Assembly (NCBI GenBank): GCA_024500155.1
Contig: CM044877.1
Location: 20,416,001-20,480,000, forward strand
Reading direction: 5' to 3'
Source of the DNA: Chenopodium formosanum
Lineage: Eukaryota; Streptophyta; Magnoliopsida; Caryophyllales; Amaranthaceae
DNA: 64,000 bases
The translations under genes were made by a program, and so were the position numbers. Positions 30,486-41,049 of this stretch are shown piece by piece. The stretch's first letter is position 1, and each line of letters opens with the position of its first letter. Below the pieces are notes generated by a model that was not told where the DNA came from, ran no database searches, and was given only the letters and a program-made list of their open reading frames with translations.

Positions 30486-32541
30486 GTAGACACCCATTTG
30501 TGTCTCCCCAAAACCAAACCCAGTGATGAGTACCTTTCACGTCGAATCATAATTGAATGAAACGAAAGTGGGGAAAGGTCTTGTGTTGCGGAAAGTTTTT
30601 ATTTCTTTTCTCTTCTTTCTGTTTTTGAAAACTTTATTTTAAGAAAACAGCCAATCCAGTTTGCTTGGTCCATGATATGGGTCCAATAGTAGTGTAGTTG
30701 GATGGGGTTTGAAAAGACCTTTCCAACGATATATTTTAAGCCCAATTCCGATGAATATTGAGGAAGTTATGGCCAATTTACTAAACAGGGACTGGTTTGA
30801 GCTTTATGTACAGCCCAATGATCTAGGGGAGGGCCTAATAGGATTCATCATTCCTAATGTAATTAGGAATGGTTTTAGTCTTCTAGAATCTTCTACAGGG
30901 TTCTTTTCATTCCTAATTCAATTAGCATTAATAAGTTGACTTTGTTGACTTTTCAGAGTTTTAATCAAGATCAAATAGCATTTTCGAAGAAATTATATTA
31001 TTTTATCTTCCAGTACGGTAAATTTATCAGATTTTCAAAATCGCGTTGAAATCCAGTTTGGCGTCCAACCCCAAGCCTTTGCGCCTAGAACCAGGCTTGG
31101 CGCCAGACGCTAGCCATTGGCGCCTGGCGCTAGCCCCTGGTGCCTGGCGCCAACTAGCCAGGTTGGCGCCAACCTTGTTTTGCGTCCGTCAGACTCTGTT
31201 TTGTTAAATTATCTTTTTTGGCTGATTTTCTCTATAAATAATCAAAACTCCATCTACATTCATCTACAATAGACAATCATTCATCATCTACCAATTGTCA
31301 CGAATTATCATCAACAATTAGTTTTAATTAGCTTCCATCAACAAACATTAATTCTTTAGCATTCTTTCATTCAATTATTTCTTTCTTACTTTTTCATACA
31401 AAATTCCGCATTCGCAAGATCTAGAAACACCTAGCCATATTCGAAGTTGCCTTCGCCCTAGACGTGAAAGGTTTAATTTCTGAGGGTTTGGTCCCAAATC
31501 TCTATTTCAATTATTTAATTTAATTTTTTGTTTTATTATTTTCCTTGAAGTTACTAACGTGTGTATTTTGTTATTAGAAAGAGGTACGAGGCATCAAAGT
31601 AAGTACTTTTATTGATTTATTGATATTATGATGTAGACATCATGTTTATATTGTTGTTATGATTCCTAGTATCATGTCTAGGTTAATTTTTATATTAAAT
31701 ATGATTGCTATGATGCCTTTTATTCACTTCCTAATATTTATGATTATTAGTATCATGTTAGGGCTAAAGATTTGATTTTTAATGCTTAGTGACATGCTAG
31801 GGTTTGTTATTAATCTTGTTAGTATCATGCCTAGGATTTTGCTATGTTTATTATGCTTTAATATTAACATGAACATGATTATGATTGTAATTGTTATAAT
31901 ATATGATTATGAATATTAATATTATTTTGATGATGATTATTTTTATTCATGATTATGATTATTATTTTGATGATGATTATATTTTTATTGTTATGATTAT
32001 TGATTATGTTGCTTAGTACATTATTTTATTGTTATTGCTTGATCACCTTTTATGCATGTTAAAGGGAATTTGGTACTTGTAATCACACTTAATAAGATAA
32101 TTAATAATCTTGTTTAGGGTTAATGTGATTATAATTCAAGTGATCGCCAATAATATTTTATTTATGCATTATATTCAACCAACATAGATTAAACAGGTTT
32201 AGGGTTAATCCTATTGATTGTATGTTAGTCGAAAAGCGCACATGAATACGAGCAGAATAAAGTAGAGGCCTATTATTAGGGCAGGTTCAATATATTTTAG
32301 GATGGATTTGTACCTTCATCCCGGAACTCTTTTTTAGTTCTAGACCTTATGGAGTTTACGATCTCTTGGATCGTTAAGGGGTGTAACCTTCACCTCGTGA
32401 ACGGTTTACAAGTTCCTTAAAAACTTATTGGCGACTCTTTTGCTCTATCTTCTTCCCTTTTGGACGCCACCGTACTTTAGTGTATGATCACAGTGGGGTT
32501 CAAGCTAGTGGGATTTTAAAGGCATGAAATTATTCCCTACA
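30486..32541 (+). repeat. Ogre-like 5' LTR (2056 bp)
   Basis: TGTAGACACC to TTCCCTACA. TATA at 31233-31240, with a GGCGCC-rich zone at 31040-31180 immediately upstream. AT-rich tract with repeated 'gatgatgattat' at 31860-32010. It matches 39199-40530 and 58064-59962. Confidence 0.92.
31233..31240 (+). promoter_or_regulatory. TATA box of the Ogre-like LTR
   Basis: TATAAATA after 'ttttctc', conserved in the 3' LTR (from 39941) and in the second copy (58789-58796). Confidence 0.75.
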
Positions 32542-32547
32542 ATTTTT

Positions 32548-32565
32548 TGGCGACTCCACTGGGGA
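32548..32565 (+). other. Primer binding site, Ogre-like element
   Basis: TGGCGACTCCACTGGGGA, six bases after the LTR. Ogre elements are reported to use a tRNA-Arg primer; I recall this but cannot check the tRNA. Confidence 0.75.
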
Positions 32566-34092
32566 GGATTTCTATTTTAATTCTTGAATTTGTTTCGGCA
32601 ATGATTTATAATGAGTGGATGAGACTCGAAAAGTTCTAAGTATTTCATGTGCGTAATTTTGATTAACATTATTGTCATATGCATAAAAAGGATCTCATTG
32701 GAAAGACCATCCGTAATGAGTCAAAAACATAGGATTTTACACGTAGGAAATTTGAGAAATATCTTTCACAACTAGGACTGAAATAACACCGCGCGAAACT
32801 GGAAAATTTTATCGAGCACGGAAAGCTGCTGAGGCATGTGGGAAGTAGCGTCAGGGGCCAGAGCTTGGCGCCAGCATTTTAGTCATAGCGCCAGACGCCA
32901 GTATTGGCGCTAGGCTCTACAGTTAAAAGCTAGCGCCAGTCTCCTATTGCTGGCGCCAATTTCCCCTAATACCGAGCCAAAAATATGCGTTCTGATTTCG
33001 ACCAGTTTTTCGTATTGTTTGCTCGATCCAACTTCCTGATTGAATTTTTTCTCACTTTTCTGAAACCCATATGTGTTCTACATATGGACATAACCCTCTG
33101 GGAATTCATGCTCCATCTACCCGATTGAACGCTCCGTGCAACAAAGGGTACATCCGAGATGTTGAATTCACCAAACCATGGAAGCGAGTTTTTCTCTACT
33201 CGTGGTGTCCCATCCACTCGCGCCAACCCTTCACGGTTACGCTTCCGCGCGGTGCATCCGGACAATTAACCATGGACCCTCTTTGACTAAACCATATCCC
33301 GAACTTTAGAGAACTAGAGCCATGGTTAGGTTGCAAACTCATTGCATCATATTGTGCCTACTTGACTAATTGTGCATTATTTGTTGTGCATATATATATT
33401 CTATGTTTCTCTTAACCGTTTGTTGACTTATGTTGAGATTAAATAAATTAATGACTCAAAGAACTTTGCCTAATTAATTAATTATTTAATTTGAGTCAAT
33501 AAAATCTAATTTTTCAATCGAATTGACCAAATACGACTTTAGGAATACCCCAGTTGACTAATAACACGAAAACAGTCCCAGACCAAAGCTCCACTATTGG
33601 CGCCAAGGTCTGAGCTGTAGCGCCACACTATGGAGTGTAGCGCCTGACGACAGCAATGTTGTCTGGCGCCAAGCTCCACAGTGTGACGCCAGTCTTGTCG
33701 CTTGGCCGACAGTTCGGATTATTGGTCGAGTCATCACCTAGTGTCTAATTAACCAGTTTTCTAATTAATTCGGTTAATTTTCGCTGTCGATAACACCTTG
33801 TCGAGTCATTAATCGAGTCTAAGTCACATAGTCTAGCCACATGGTCATGACACGAGTCTTAACATATCACCTACACTCACTAGTCTTAGCACACACTTTG
33901 AGTACACATTACCATGACCATGTCGTAGGTCCATGCATGAGTCGGTCTTTCCGTCATTTGAGTTGGGGGGTACATTCTATTCCTAATTCTTCATATCCCT
34001 CCATCTAAATCTTCTTTCACATTCTATTCCAATCTTTCTTCACTTCCTCCATCCATTGCATGTTGAATAAAGTTTGAGTCAAATAATTAATA
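32566..34092 (+). other. Ogre-like leader (5' untranslated)
   Basis: No sense gene. Two clusters of GGCGCC/GCGCCA words (about 32850-32965 and 33595-33705). An antisense frame at 33265-32966 recurs in the second copy (61826-61551), but the copies are too alike at DNA level to prove coding. This leader contains the empty site (32757-32765) of the MULE found in the other copy. Confidence 0.7.
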
Positions 34093-36248
34093 ATGAATAT
34101 CCCCAAATTCCTTTTCCACAGTACTTGGTCGAGGAGAGAAGGGCGATTAATCAAGGACAACCTCTTTATTCAAGTTTCACTTTTCGATAAACCGATTCGT
34201 CAAAAGAGGAAGGCTAAAAGGATAATGACAACTCTAGAAGAAGTCAATGAGCTCAGGAACCAACTAGCTACTGTGACTGAGACACTGAAGCTTCTCGCAT
34301 TCAGGATTAATGATCCTGTGAAGCAACAACAAATGGACCTCATGCAAGAGAGTTTAAGCAAGTTGTCTAGCGACTACAAGTTTCAAGAGCTTACATCACA
34401 AGGGGTCTCGGTGGATAAATATCTTCTTCCACAGAAGTTCAATGCCAACGATATCCCAAAATTCAAGGCAACGGATAATCCTTACTTTCATCTAAGAGCT
34501 TTTGAAACTATAATGAGCATTAAGGGTATCGATAAGAAGGTTTTCCCCTCTCTGTTCCCACTATCTCTCGAGACCGTTTTTCAACAATGGTTCTTTTCTC
34601 TCGAGAAAGAAAAAACCTCTTCTTGGGAGTCGATCACAAACGCTTTCATAGATAGATATAAGTGCAACATCCAAGACGAAACAGACTACAGACAACTTGA
34701 GATGTTAAAACAAAAGGAAAACGAAGGGTTCACTTCTTTCTTCACTAAATGGAGGGAAACTTCTGCTAATATGGTCAAGGCTCCTACCGAAAAAGAATCT
34801 GTGAGGATGTTTATCAAGAATCTCCAAGGGAAGTATTCAAAGCACTTAAAGTACCAACACAACTTGAATACTTTCAAAGCTGTCTATAATATAGGCATTG
34901 ACATTGAATATGACCTTCTGAAAGATAATAGTGCGAGAGGAAAGAAGAGCGACCATCCTTCTTCTTCGTCTCCCATTAATGAGGTACATGCTACAAACAC
35001 CTCTAAACCACGAATCCAAAGATCAAAAAGGGTGTTCAATCCACTTGGTATAAGTTATGAAACGGCTTTCGAGAAGCTACATCACAAAGGACTAGTCATG
35101 CCCATAGGGCCCATCAAAGATCCATTTCCAAAAGCCAGGCCACCTAAGTGGGATCCTAATAAGCATTGCAAATATCACCAAGGAAAGGGTCACGACACCG
35201 AGGAGTGTTGGAAACTCAAAGAAGCTATTCAAGATCTGATCGATGACAATGAAACTTCCGAGATTCTAGCCATCGAAGATGACCAAGCATCCTTTGATCC
35301 ATCACTTCTTATCACACCCGTAGGAGAGCCCGTGGTCGAGACGACTTATATGACCTCTCTCGATGAAGTGGCCATAATTAAGGAGGATGAAAGTCTTTTC
35401 TTAGATAATACCAAGGAAGACTCGTCAAGTCTAAAAGAGGAAATTCGAAAACTGCAAGACGTCATTGCCATGCTTTTGAATGTGGTAGAAGGATTAGCAA
35501 ATCGGGTGATGGCCATTGAACAAAATTCTCGCCAAGAGTTTAATGAAGAACTTAATGCTCCTAAGCCACAAGCAAAACGGACCATTGAAGAATACACGCC
35601 AATAAGAATGACTTACAATGAAGCTTTCGACTACCTTCATGATCAAGGTCTTATCCACCCCATTGGTCCCAGTCAAGACCCTCCACCTGAAAAACGGTTT
35701 CCCAATTGGGATCCAAATTCTTATTGTCGATACCATAGAGGTCGTGGTCACACCACTGAAGTATGTCTCGCCCTCAAAGATCGTGTTCAAGATCTCATTG
35801 ATTCAAATCTCCTTCATGTTCCTCCACGCGACAAGAAGTCGAAGATTAGTAACAATAGTATCAGTGGTTGTAAAGGGAAGAAGAACGACTAACCTTCTTC
35901 TTCCGAAAACACCTACTCCAGTAATAGTGTTGGTACTTTCGACCTTAGTGAGATCCTAGCCATGAGTAATCGAAAGCAACCGAAAAAAAAAAAATTACTC
36001 CTATCGGAATTAGCTACGATGATGCTTTCGATCGACTCCATGCCAAGGGAATCATTACTCCCATAGGACCTATTAAAGATCCCCCACTTAAGAAAAGATT
36101 GCCTAGTTGGAATCCAGACGAACACTGCAAGTACCACCAAGGTAGGGGTCATACTACTGAAAGCTGTTGGAAGCAAAAGGAGCTTATCTAACATTTGATT
36201 GATAATAACAAGCTTCCCATACCTCCAGTTAACAAGAAGAACGAGTGA
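34093..36248 (+). pseudogene. gag of the Ogre-like element with three zinc-knuckle modules
   Basis: A 600-codon frame (34093-35892), or from the inner ATG at 34225 (MTTLEEVNEL). Parts in order: N-terminal helix-forming segment; capsid-like domain (PYFHLRAFETIM, FPLSLETVFQQWFFSL, WESITNAFIDRY) at about 34460-34900; module 1 (GISYETAFEKLHHKGL ... CHHC at 35167-35208); a linker with a heptad-like part; module 2 (35590-35820, CHHC 35725-35765). The stop at 35890 is followed by more Gag-like sequence in frame 1, then a run of 12 A (35983-35994), after which module 3 (GISYDDAFDRLHAKG, CHHC 36126-36167) is read in frame 3 to 36248, with a further stop at 36189. It binds and packages RNA by family role. 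Confidence 0.88.
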
Positions 36249-37083
36249 TGATAAAGGAAACAACACAAGACAAGAGGCGAGCTTCAACGACAAGATTTCA
36301 TGACCTCTTTTTCTATTTCTTTTTCATTTTTTCCTTTCCCCAATAAGTCTAGCATAGGCACCTTTTCATTTCCTTTAGATTATTTTTGTAGTTTTTCTTT
36401 TCTTTTCCCTTTTTAATAAAATGAGCATTTATTTCCTTACCTATGATCATTTCATTATATTGCATTAAAAAAATTATGTCAAATTAAACACAAGGTATAC
36501 CAATGATTTAAGGCAACCCTTGTAGCCACATCATATCTCCTTTTGCCTTTCTAATTTACAAATCCTTTCTTCATAAACCACTTTGAGCCTCGTCTAACGA
36601 TAGACATTTCTTTTTTCAACCTACATTTACCTAACCTTGGGATGGGATGGTGTGCAACTTATGCAATTCTAAGAAGCATGAGTGAATTCAGAAATTAAAA
36701 TAAGAAAAAAATAAATAAATAAAAGTGTACAAAAGGGCAAGTGTTCCAATGTCTTTGATATGAAAATATCTTCGATAAGAACACGTCTCAGATTGCGTCT
36801 CTTATCAAGTGCTCGGTACCGTGCCTGAGAAACATGAATGCCAAGTGAGTGATAGACCGCATGATCGAGATTGCTCACACTTATAAAAATAAAAATAAAT
36901 GCTAAAGCAAAGAGAGCTAAAAAAAAAAAAACAGTAGAAACTCAAGCATGAAAATACAAAGATTCAGAAGCAAGGTTGCACACCTTGGGGGATTGTCTAG
37001 GGTCTTGATCCTTTATCCCCTTCTTCTATAACCTTTAGCCTAACCGCGTTACAACCCTTAAAAGACCTTTTTGAGGTACACAC

Positions 37084-37155
37084 ACTTGTGCGAGGTTCGG
37101 CTAGAGCTACGTTCGGCCTGATTCCTAACGGATACGTAGGCAACCTCACATTGAG
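37084..37155 (+). other. Foldable conserved-looking RNA motif
   Basis: GAGGTT (37092-37097) pairs with AACCTC (37142-37147), extended by TGT/ACA outside. Inside, CCT...AGG and TCC-TAAC-GGA can pair in 'cctgattcctaacggata'. The phrase 'ggatacgtaggca' with an upstream 'ctacgttcggcc' is one I recall recurring in plant retroelement-rich sequence, but I cannot name a family. Confidence 0.4.
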
Positions 37156-38368
37156 GTGCGGCCGTAATAAACATGCATTCATATTCACATTCACACACTT
37201 ACACCATGATCATATCAAGGGATTTCCTATGCTCATCCCTATTCATTTAGAGCTAGACTTGGGGGTTTGATCCCTACATCATTAGATTACCTAGCCTAAG
37301 AGTCACCACAATTTGACCCTTTTAACAAATAATATTTTTTCACACATTTAGCTCTTGCGGCCTAACTTTAGTGTCACTTTCACACACTGCACACATACAT
37401 GACCAAATATATTTCCCTTAGGAACCCTTTGTCATGAAATCTTAACGCTGAAGCATGCTTCGTCAAAATCACTCATAATTGTCATTACATAGAAGTATGA
37501 AGTGCTTAGCCTCCGTGCCTAAGTTACCCAAATACTTTCATGATGGAGTCAACAGTTGAGATAGCCTAGGATGAATTAATCCTTGAACCTTGAGAGATAG
37601 TATCAAACAACATTTGACTAAGCTCATTCAACATGCATCTTCAAACTTTTGATTTTCTTTTTCACGTCTTTCTTTTTCGGGAGAAAGTCGGTACCCTCCA
37701 CAAAATTGACGGGAAATTTTTGCTTTTTTGCATTTTTCGAGTCGCACGATCACATTACAATGCACACACGAGTCATGTACACATTGAGTCATGTCGTGTC
37801 ATATCACTTTGATTTGAGTCTAACACACGTGTCATTACACTTCGAGTCGAGTCAACCTCAAGTCAGTCAAACATATCGAGTCAAGTTTATACCTTGAGTC
37901 GTGTCAAGTAGATGAGTCAAGCAACATTAAGCCTTAGGTCAACCCTAAGATAATTAAAGAAATTGGCAAAGTTCTATAGTAAAAAATAAATACAGGTGCA
38001 GCAGAATAGGGAAGACCCTACTCCAATTCTTGGCATCAGAGATATCTCAGCAACGACAGAGCTCGAAGCCTACCAGAAAGGTGATTTCGACCTCATGCAG
38101 CAATTTTGGGTTCCTTGGTACGCCAGTTAGCCCCTATAAGCAATTTGACATGATTAGTAGTCGGCTCGATTACAATCGTAGTAAGTGGTCGACCTGATGA
38201 AAGATCGTCTCGCTTAGCTTAAAGCGCCTAAGATATGGCTCATTACGGAAACACCGACATACTGGTTTTAGCGAAAGCAAAGTTCAGGCGAGCTTTAGAG
38301 ATCGACAAACGTTGGTCTTCGGAAAGTTTTCTTCAGAACATTATCGCAACAAACATTCAAGCACCGAA

Positions 38369-38760
38369 GCTCTATTGTTCAGAGACGCATGATCATTTCC
38401 ATCAGAAGCTCTTTTGCTCCAGAGACGCGTGGCCATATCGTCAAAGCTCTTTTGTTCTGAGACGCGTGGACATTTCATTCAAGCTCTTTTTCTCTAGAGA
38501 CGCGTGGACATTTAATTCAAGCTCTTTTGCTCCAAAGACGTGTGGACATTTCATTCAAGCTCTTTTGTTCAGAGACGCGTGGACATTTCCTATTTTCAAG
38601 CTCTTTTGCTCAGAGACGCGTGGGCATCCTATTATTAAACTCTTCGTTCAGAGATACGTGGACACATCATTCAGAAGATCATATAAAAAAGAAGCTCTTT
38701 TGTTAAGAGGCGCGTGAACATATCAAAAGGAAGCTCTTTGTTCAGAGACGAGTGAACATC
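38369..38760 (+). repeat. Minisatellite with GAGACGCGTGGACAT core
   Basis: About nine imperfect units of roughly 38-50 bp: 'agagacgcgtggacatttc', 'attcaagctcttttgctc'. The open frame at 38235-38717 is a consequence of the repeat. Confidence 0.85.
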
Positions 38761-39183
38761 GAAACAACAAGGTGGCCTTCCCTAGATTGTGGAGAGTTGT
38801 CATAAACAACTGAGGATTGTTTCAAGAGAAGCAATCTTCGATGGTATTCCCTTGGACGCGGAATATTATCATTGCGGAGGAGGATTGTTTCAGGCGAAGC
38901 AATCTTCTAATTTGGAAGCAGTTACAGGCGTAGTGGTTTTCAAGCGGGATGGCATTCTCTAGCTTGCAGGAGGTCATCAAAACAAATCGGTTACTTTCAT
39001 AGACGTGTGCTCTACGGTGCAAGATACGCGTTTCTTAACTCTTTTATCTGTTTAACTAACGCTAGTTTTGCAGGTATCGGCGTTACAAGATTGGTTTAGG
39101 ATTGCAGAACGTTCTGAATCATTCTCCGTCCCTATCGCTACTTTGACTTTTGTTTTCGAAACTTGCGTTTCTCCAAACTCAGT

Positions 39184-39198
39184 CAAAGTGGGGGCTTC
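39184..39198 (+). other. Polypurine tract, Ogre-like element
   Basis: AAAGTGGGGGCTTC immediately before TGTAGACACC. Confidence 0.65.
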
Positions 39199-40530
39199 TG
39201 TAGACACCCATTTGTGTCTACCCAAAACCAAGTGCAGTGATGAGTACCTTTCACGTCAAATCATAATCGAATGAAACGAAAGTGTGGAAAGGTCTAGTGT
39301 TGCGGAAAGTTTTTATTTCTTTTCTCTTCTTTCTGTTTTTAAAAACTTTATTTTAAGAAAACAGTCAATATAGTTTGGTTGGTCCAATATATGGGTCCAA
39401 TAGTAGTGTAGTTGGATGGGGTTTGAAAAGACCTTTCCAACGATATATTATAAGCCCAATTCCGATGAATATTGAGAAAGTTATGGCCAATTTACTAAAC
39501 TGGGCCCGGTTTGAGCTTTATGTACGGCCCAATGATCTAGGGGAGGGCCTAATAGGATTTATCATTCCTAATGCAATTAGGAATGGTTTTAGTCTTTTAG
39601 AATCTTCTAGAGGGTTCTTTTCATTCCTAATTCAATTAGCATTGATAAGTTGACTTTGTTGACTTTTCAGAGTTTTAATCAAGATCAAATAGCATTTTCG
39701 AAGAAATTATATTATTTTATCTTCCAGTACGGTAAATTTATTCGAAAACGCGTTGAAATCCAGTTTGGCGTCCAACCCCAGGCCTTAGCGCCTGGAACCA
39801 GGCTTGGCGCCAAACGCTAGCCATTGGCGCCTGGCGCTAGCCCCTGGTGCCTGGCGCCAGCTAGCCAGGGTTGGCGCCAACCTTGTTTTGCATGCGTCAG
39901 ACTCTGTTTTGTTAAATTATCTTTTTTGGCTGATTTTCTCTATAAATATCGTATCAAAACTCCATCTACATTCATCTACATTCATCTACAATCGACAATC
40001 ATTCATCATCTACCAATTTTCACGAATTCTCATCAACAATTAGTTTTAATTAGCTTTCATCAACAAACATTAATTCTTTATCATTCTTTCATTCAATTCT
40101 TTCTTTCTTACTTTTTCATACAAATTCCGCATTCGCAAGATCTAGAAACACCTAGCTATATTCGAAGTTGCCTTTGCCCTAGACGTGAAAGGTTTAATTT
40201 CTGAGGGTTTGGTCCCAAATCTCTATTTCAATTATTTAATTTAATTGTTTGTTTTATTATTTTCCTTGAAGTTACTAACGTGTGTATTTTGTTATTAGAA
40301 AGAGGTACGAGGCATCAAAAAAAGTACTTTTCTTGATTTATTGATATTATGATGTAGACATCATGTTTATATTGTTGTTATGATTCCTAGTATCATGTCT
40401 AGGTTAATTTTAATATTTAATATGATTGTTATGATGCCTTTTATTCTCTTCCTAATATTTATGATTATTAGTATCATGTTAGGGCTAAAGATTTTATTTT
40501 TAATGCTTAGTGACATGCTAGGGTTTGTTA
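39199..40530 (+). repeat. Ogre-like 3' LTR, truncated
   Basis: It matches 30486-31809; the last ~730 bp of the LTR are missing. At 40530 the sequence changes to element B's 3' region. Confidence 0.9.
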
Positions 40531-40548
40531 ATAAGTTGAGATCATGAA

Positions 40549-41049
40549 AATTTTAAGTTGAGATCATGCTTGGAATTTTCTGAGTGCGTCCGAGCGATAG
40601 TTTCAACGGACAAACTCGCATAAAGCCAATTGAACGACCAATTAATGTGTTGATTCGGCGTACCACCTAGTCCAAGGGCAATCATTATTATGATTTGATT
40701 AACTTGGTAGTAGTCATACCGCCTAAGGTATAAATTCTACCAAGTCAATCAAACCACCCAAAATATGGACTAGGCGAACGCCGAATAAAGGGGCATACCC
40801 CACAATTGTACGAAGATACAAAAATACGCATACATAAAATCGCTCAAATGTGAAAAAGTATGCGTACGAAAATGCAAAAAAATTAAGTGCAAAATTTGCA
40901 AAGTATGAAGCAAAACCTGAAAGCTGAATTAATAAAAGGACCGCTCAAAAGGCGATAAAATATCTTACATAAAAACCGCTCGAAAAGGCAGTTGAAAAAG
41001 TCAAGAAAAATATACATAAATAGAGCTTAAAGACAGAAAAAGCTGAAAG
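40549..41049 (+). other. 3' non-coding region of element B, forward arm
   Basis: Inverted match to 21600-22110. It includes the ggactagg...cctagtcc inverted pair. No gene. Confidence 0.75.

Larger units (their letters stand above)
36249..39183 (+). other. Non-coding 3' region of the Ogre-like element
   Basis: About 2.9 kb where pol would normally be. No RT, protease or integrase motif in any frame. It contains a foldable motif (37084-37155), a cluster of GAGTCA words (37740-37930) and a minisatellite (38369-38760). Confidence 0.75.
30486..40530 (+). mobile_element. Ogre-like non-autonomous LTR retrotransposon (gag only)
   Basis: 5' LTR 30486-32541, PBS, 1.5-kb leader, one gag, then about 2.9 kb of non-coding sequence, a purine tract and a 3' LTR truncated at 40530. 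No protease, RT or integrase is present anywhere between the LTRs. Long LTRs, the PBS TGGCGACTCCACTGGGGA and the Gag type are those of Ogre/Tat-group elements. It would depend on enzymes from a relative. It is inserted in element B; the right-hand duplication is lost with the LTR end. Confidence 0.85.

Noticed and set aside
32966..33265. Antisense frame in the Ogre leader, also present at 61551-61826
   Set aside because: Shared between two nearly identical copies, so conservation reflects recent common origin; no promoter or known domain.
38235..38717. 160-codon frame with repeated motifs
   Set aside because: A product of the minisatellite; degenerate units and no start or domain evidence.
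34093..39198. Hidden pol gene in the first Ogre-like element
   Set aside because: No D-T/S-G, YIDD, RNase H or HHCC/DDE motif found in any frame between gag and the 3' LTR.
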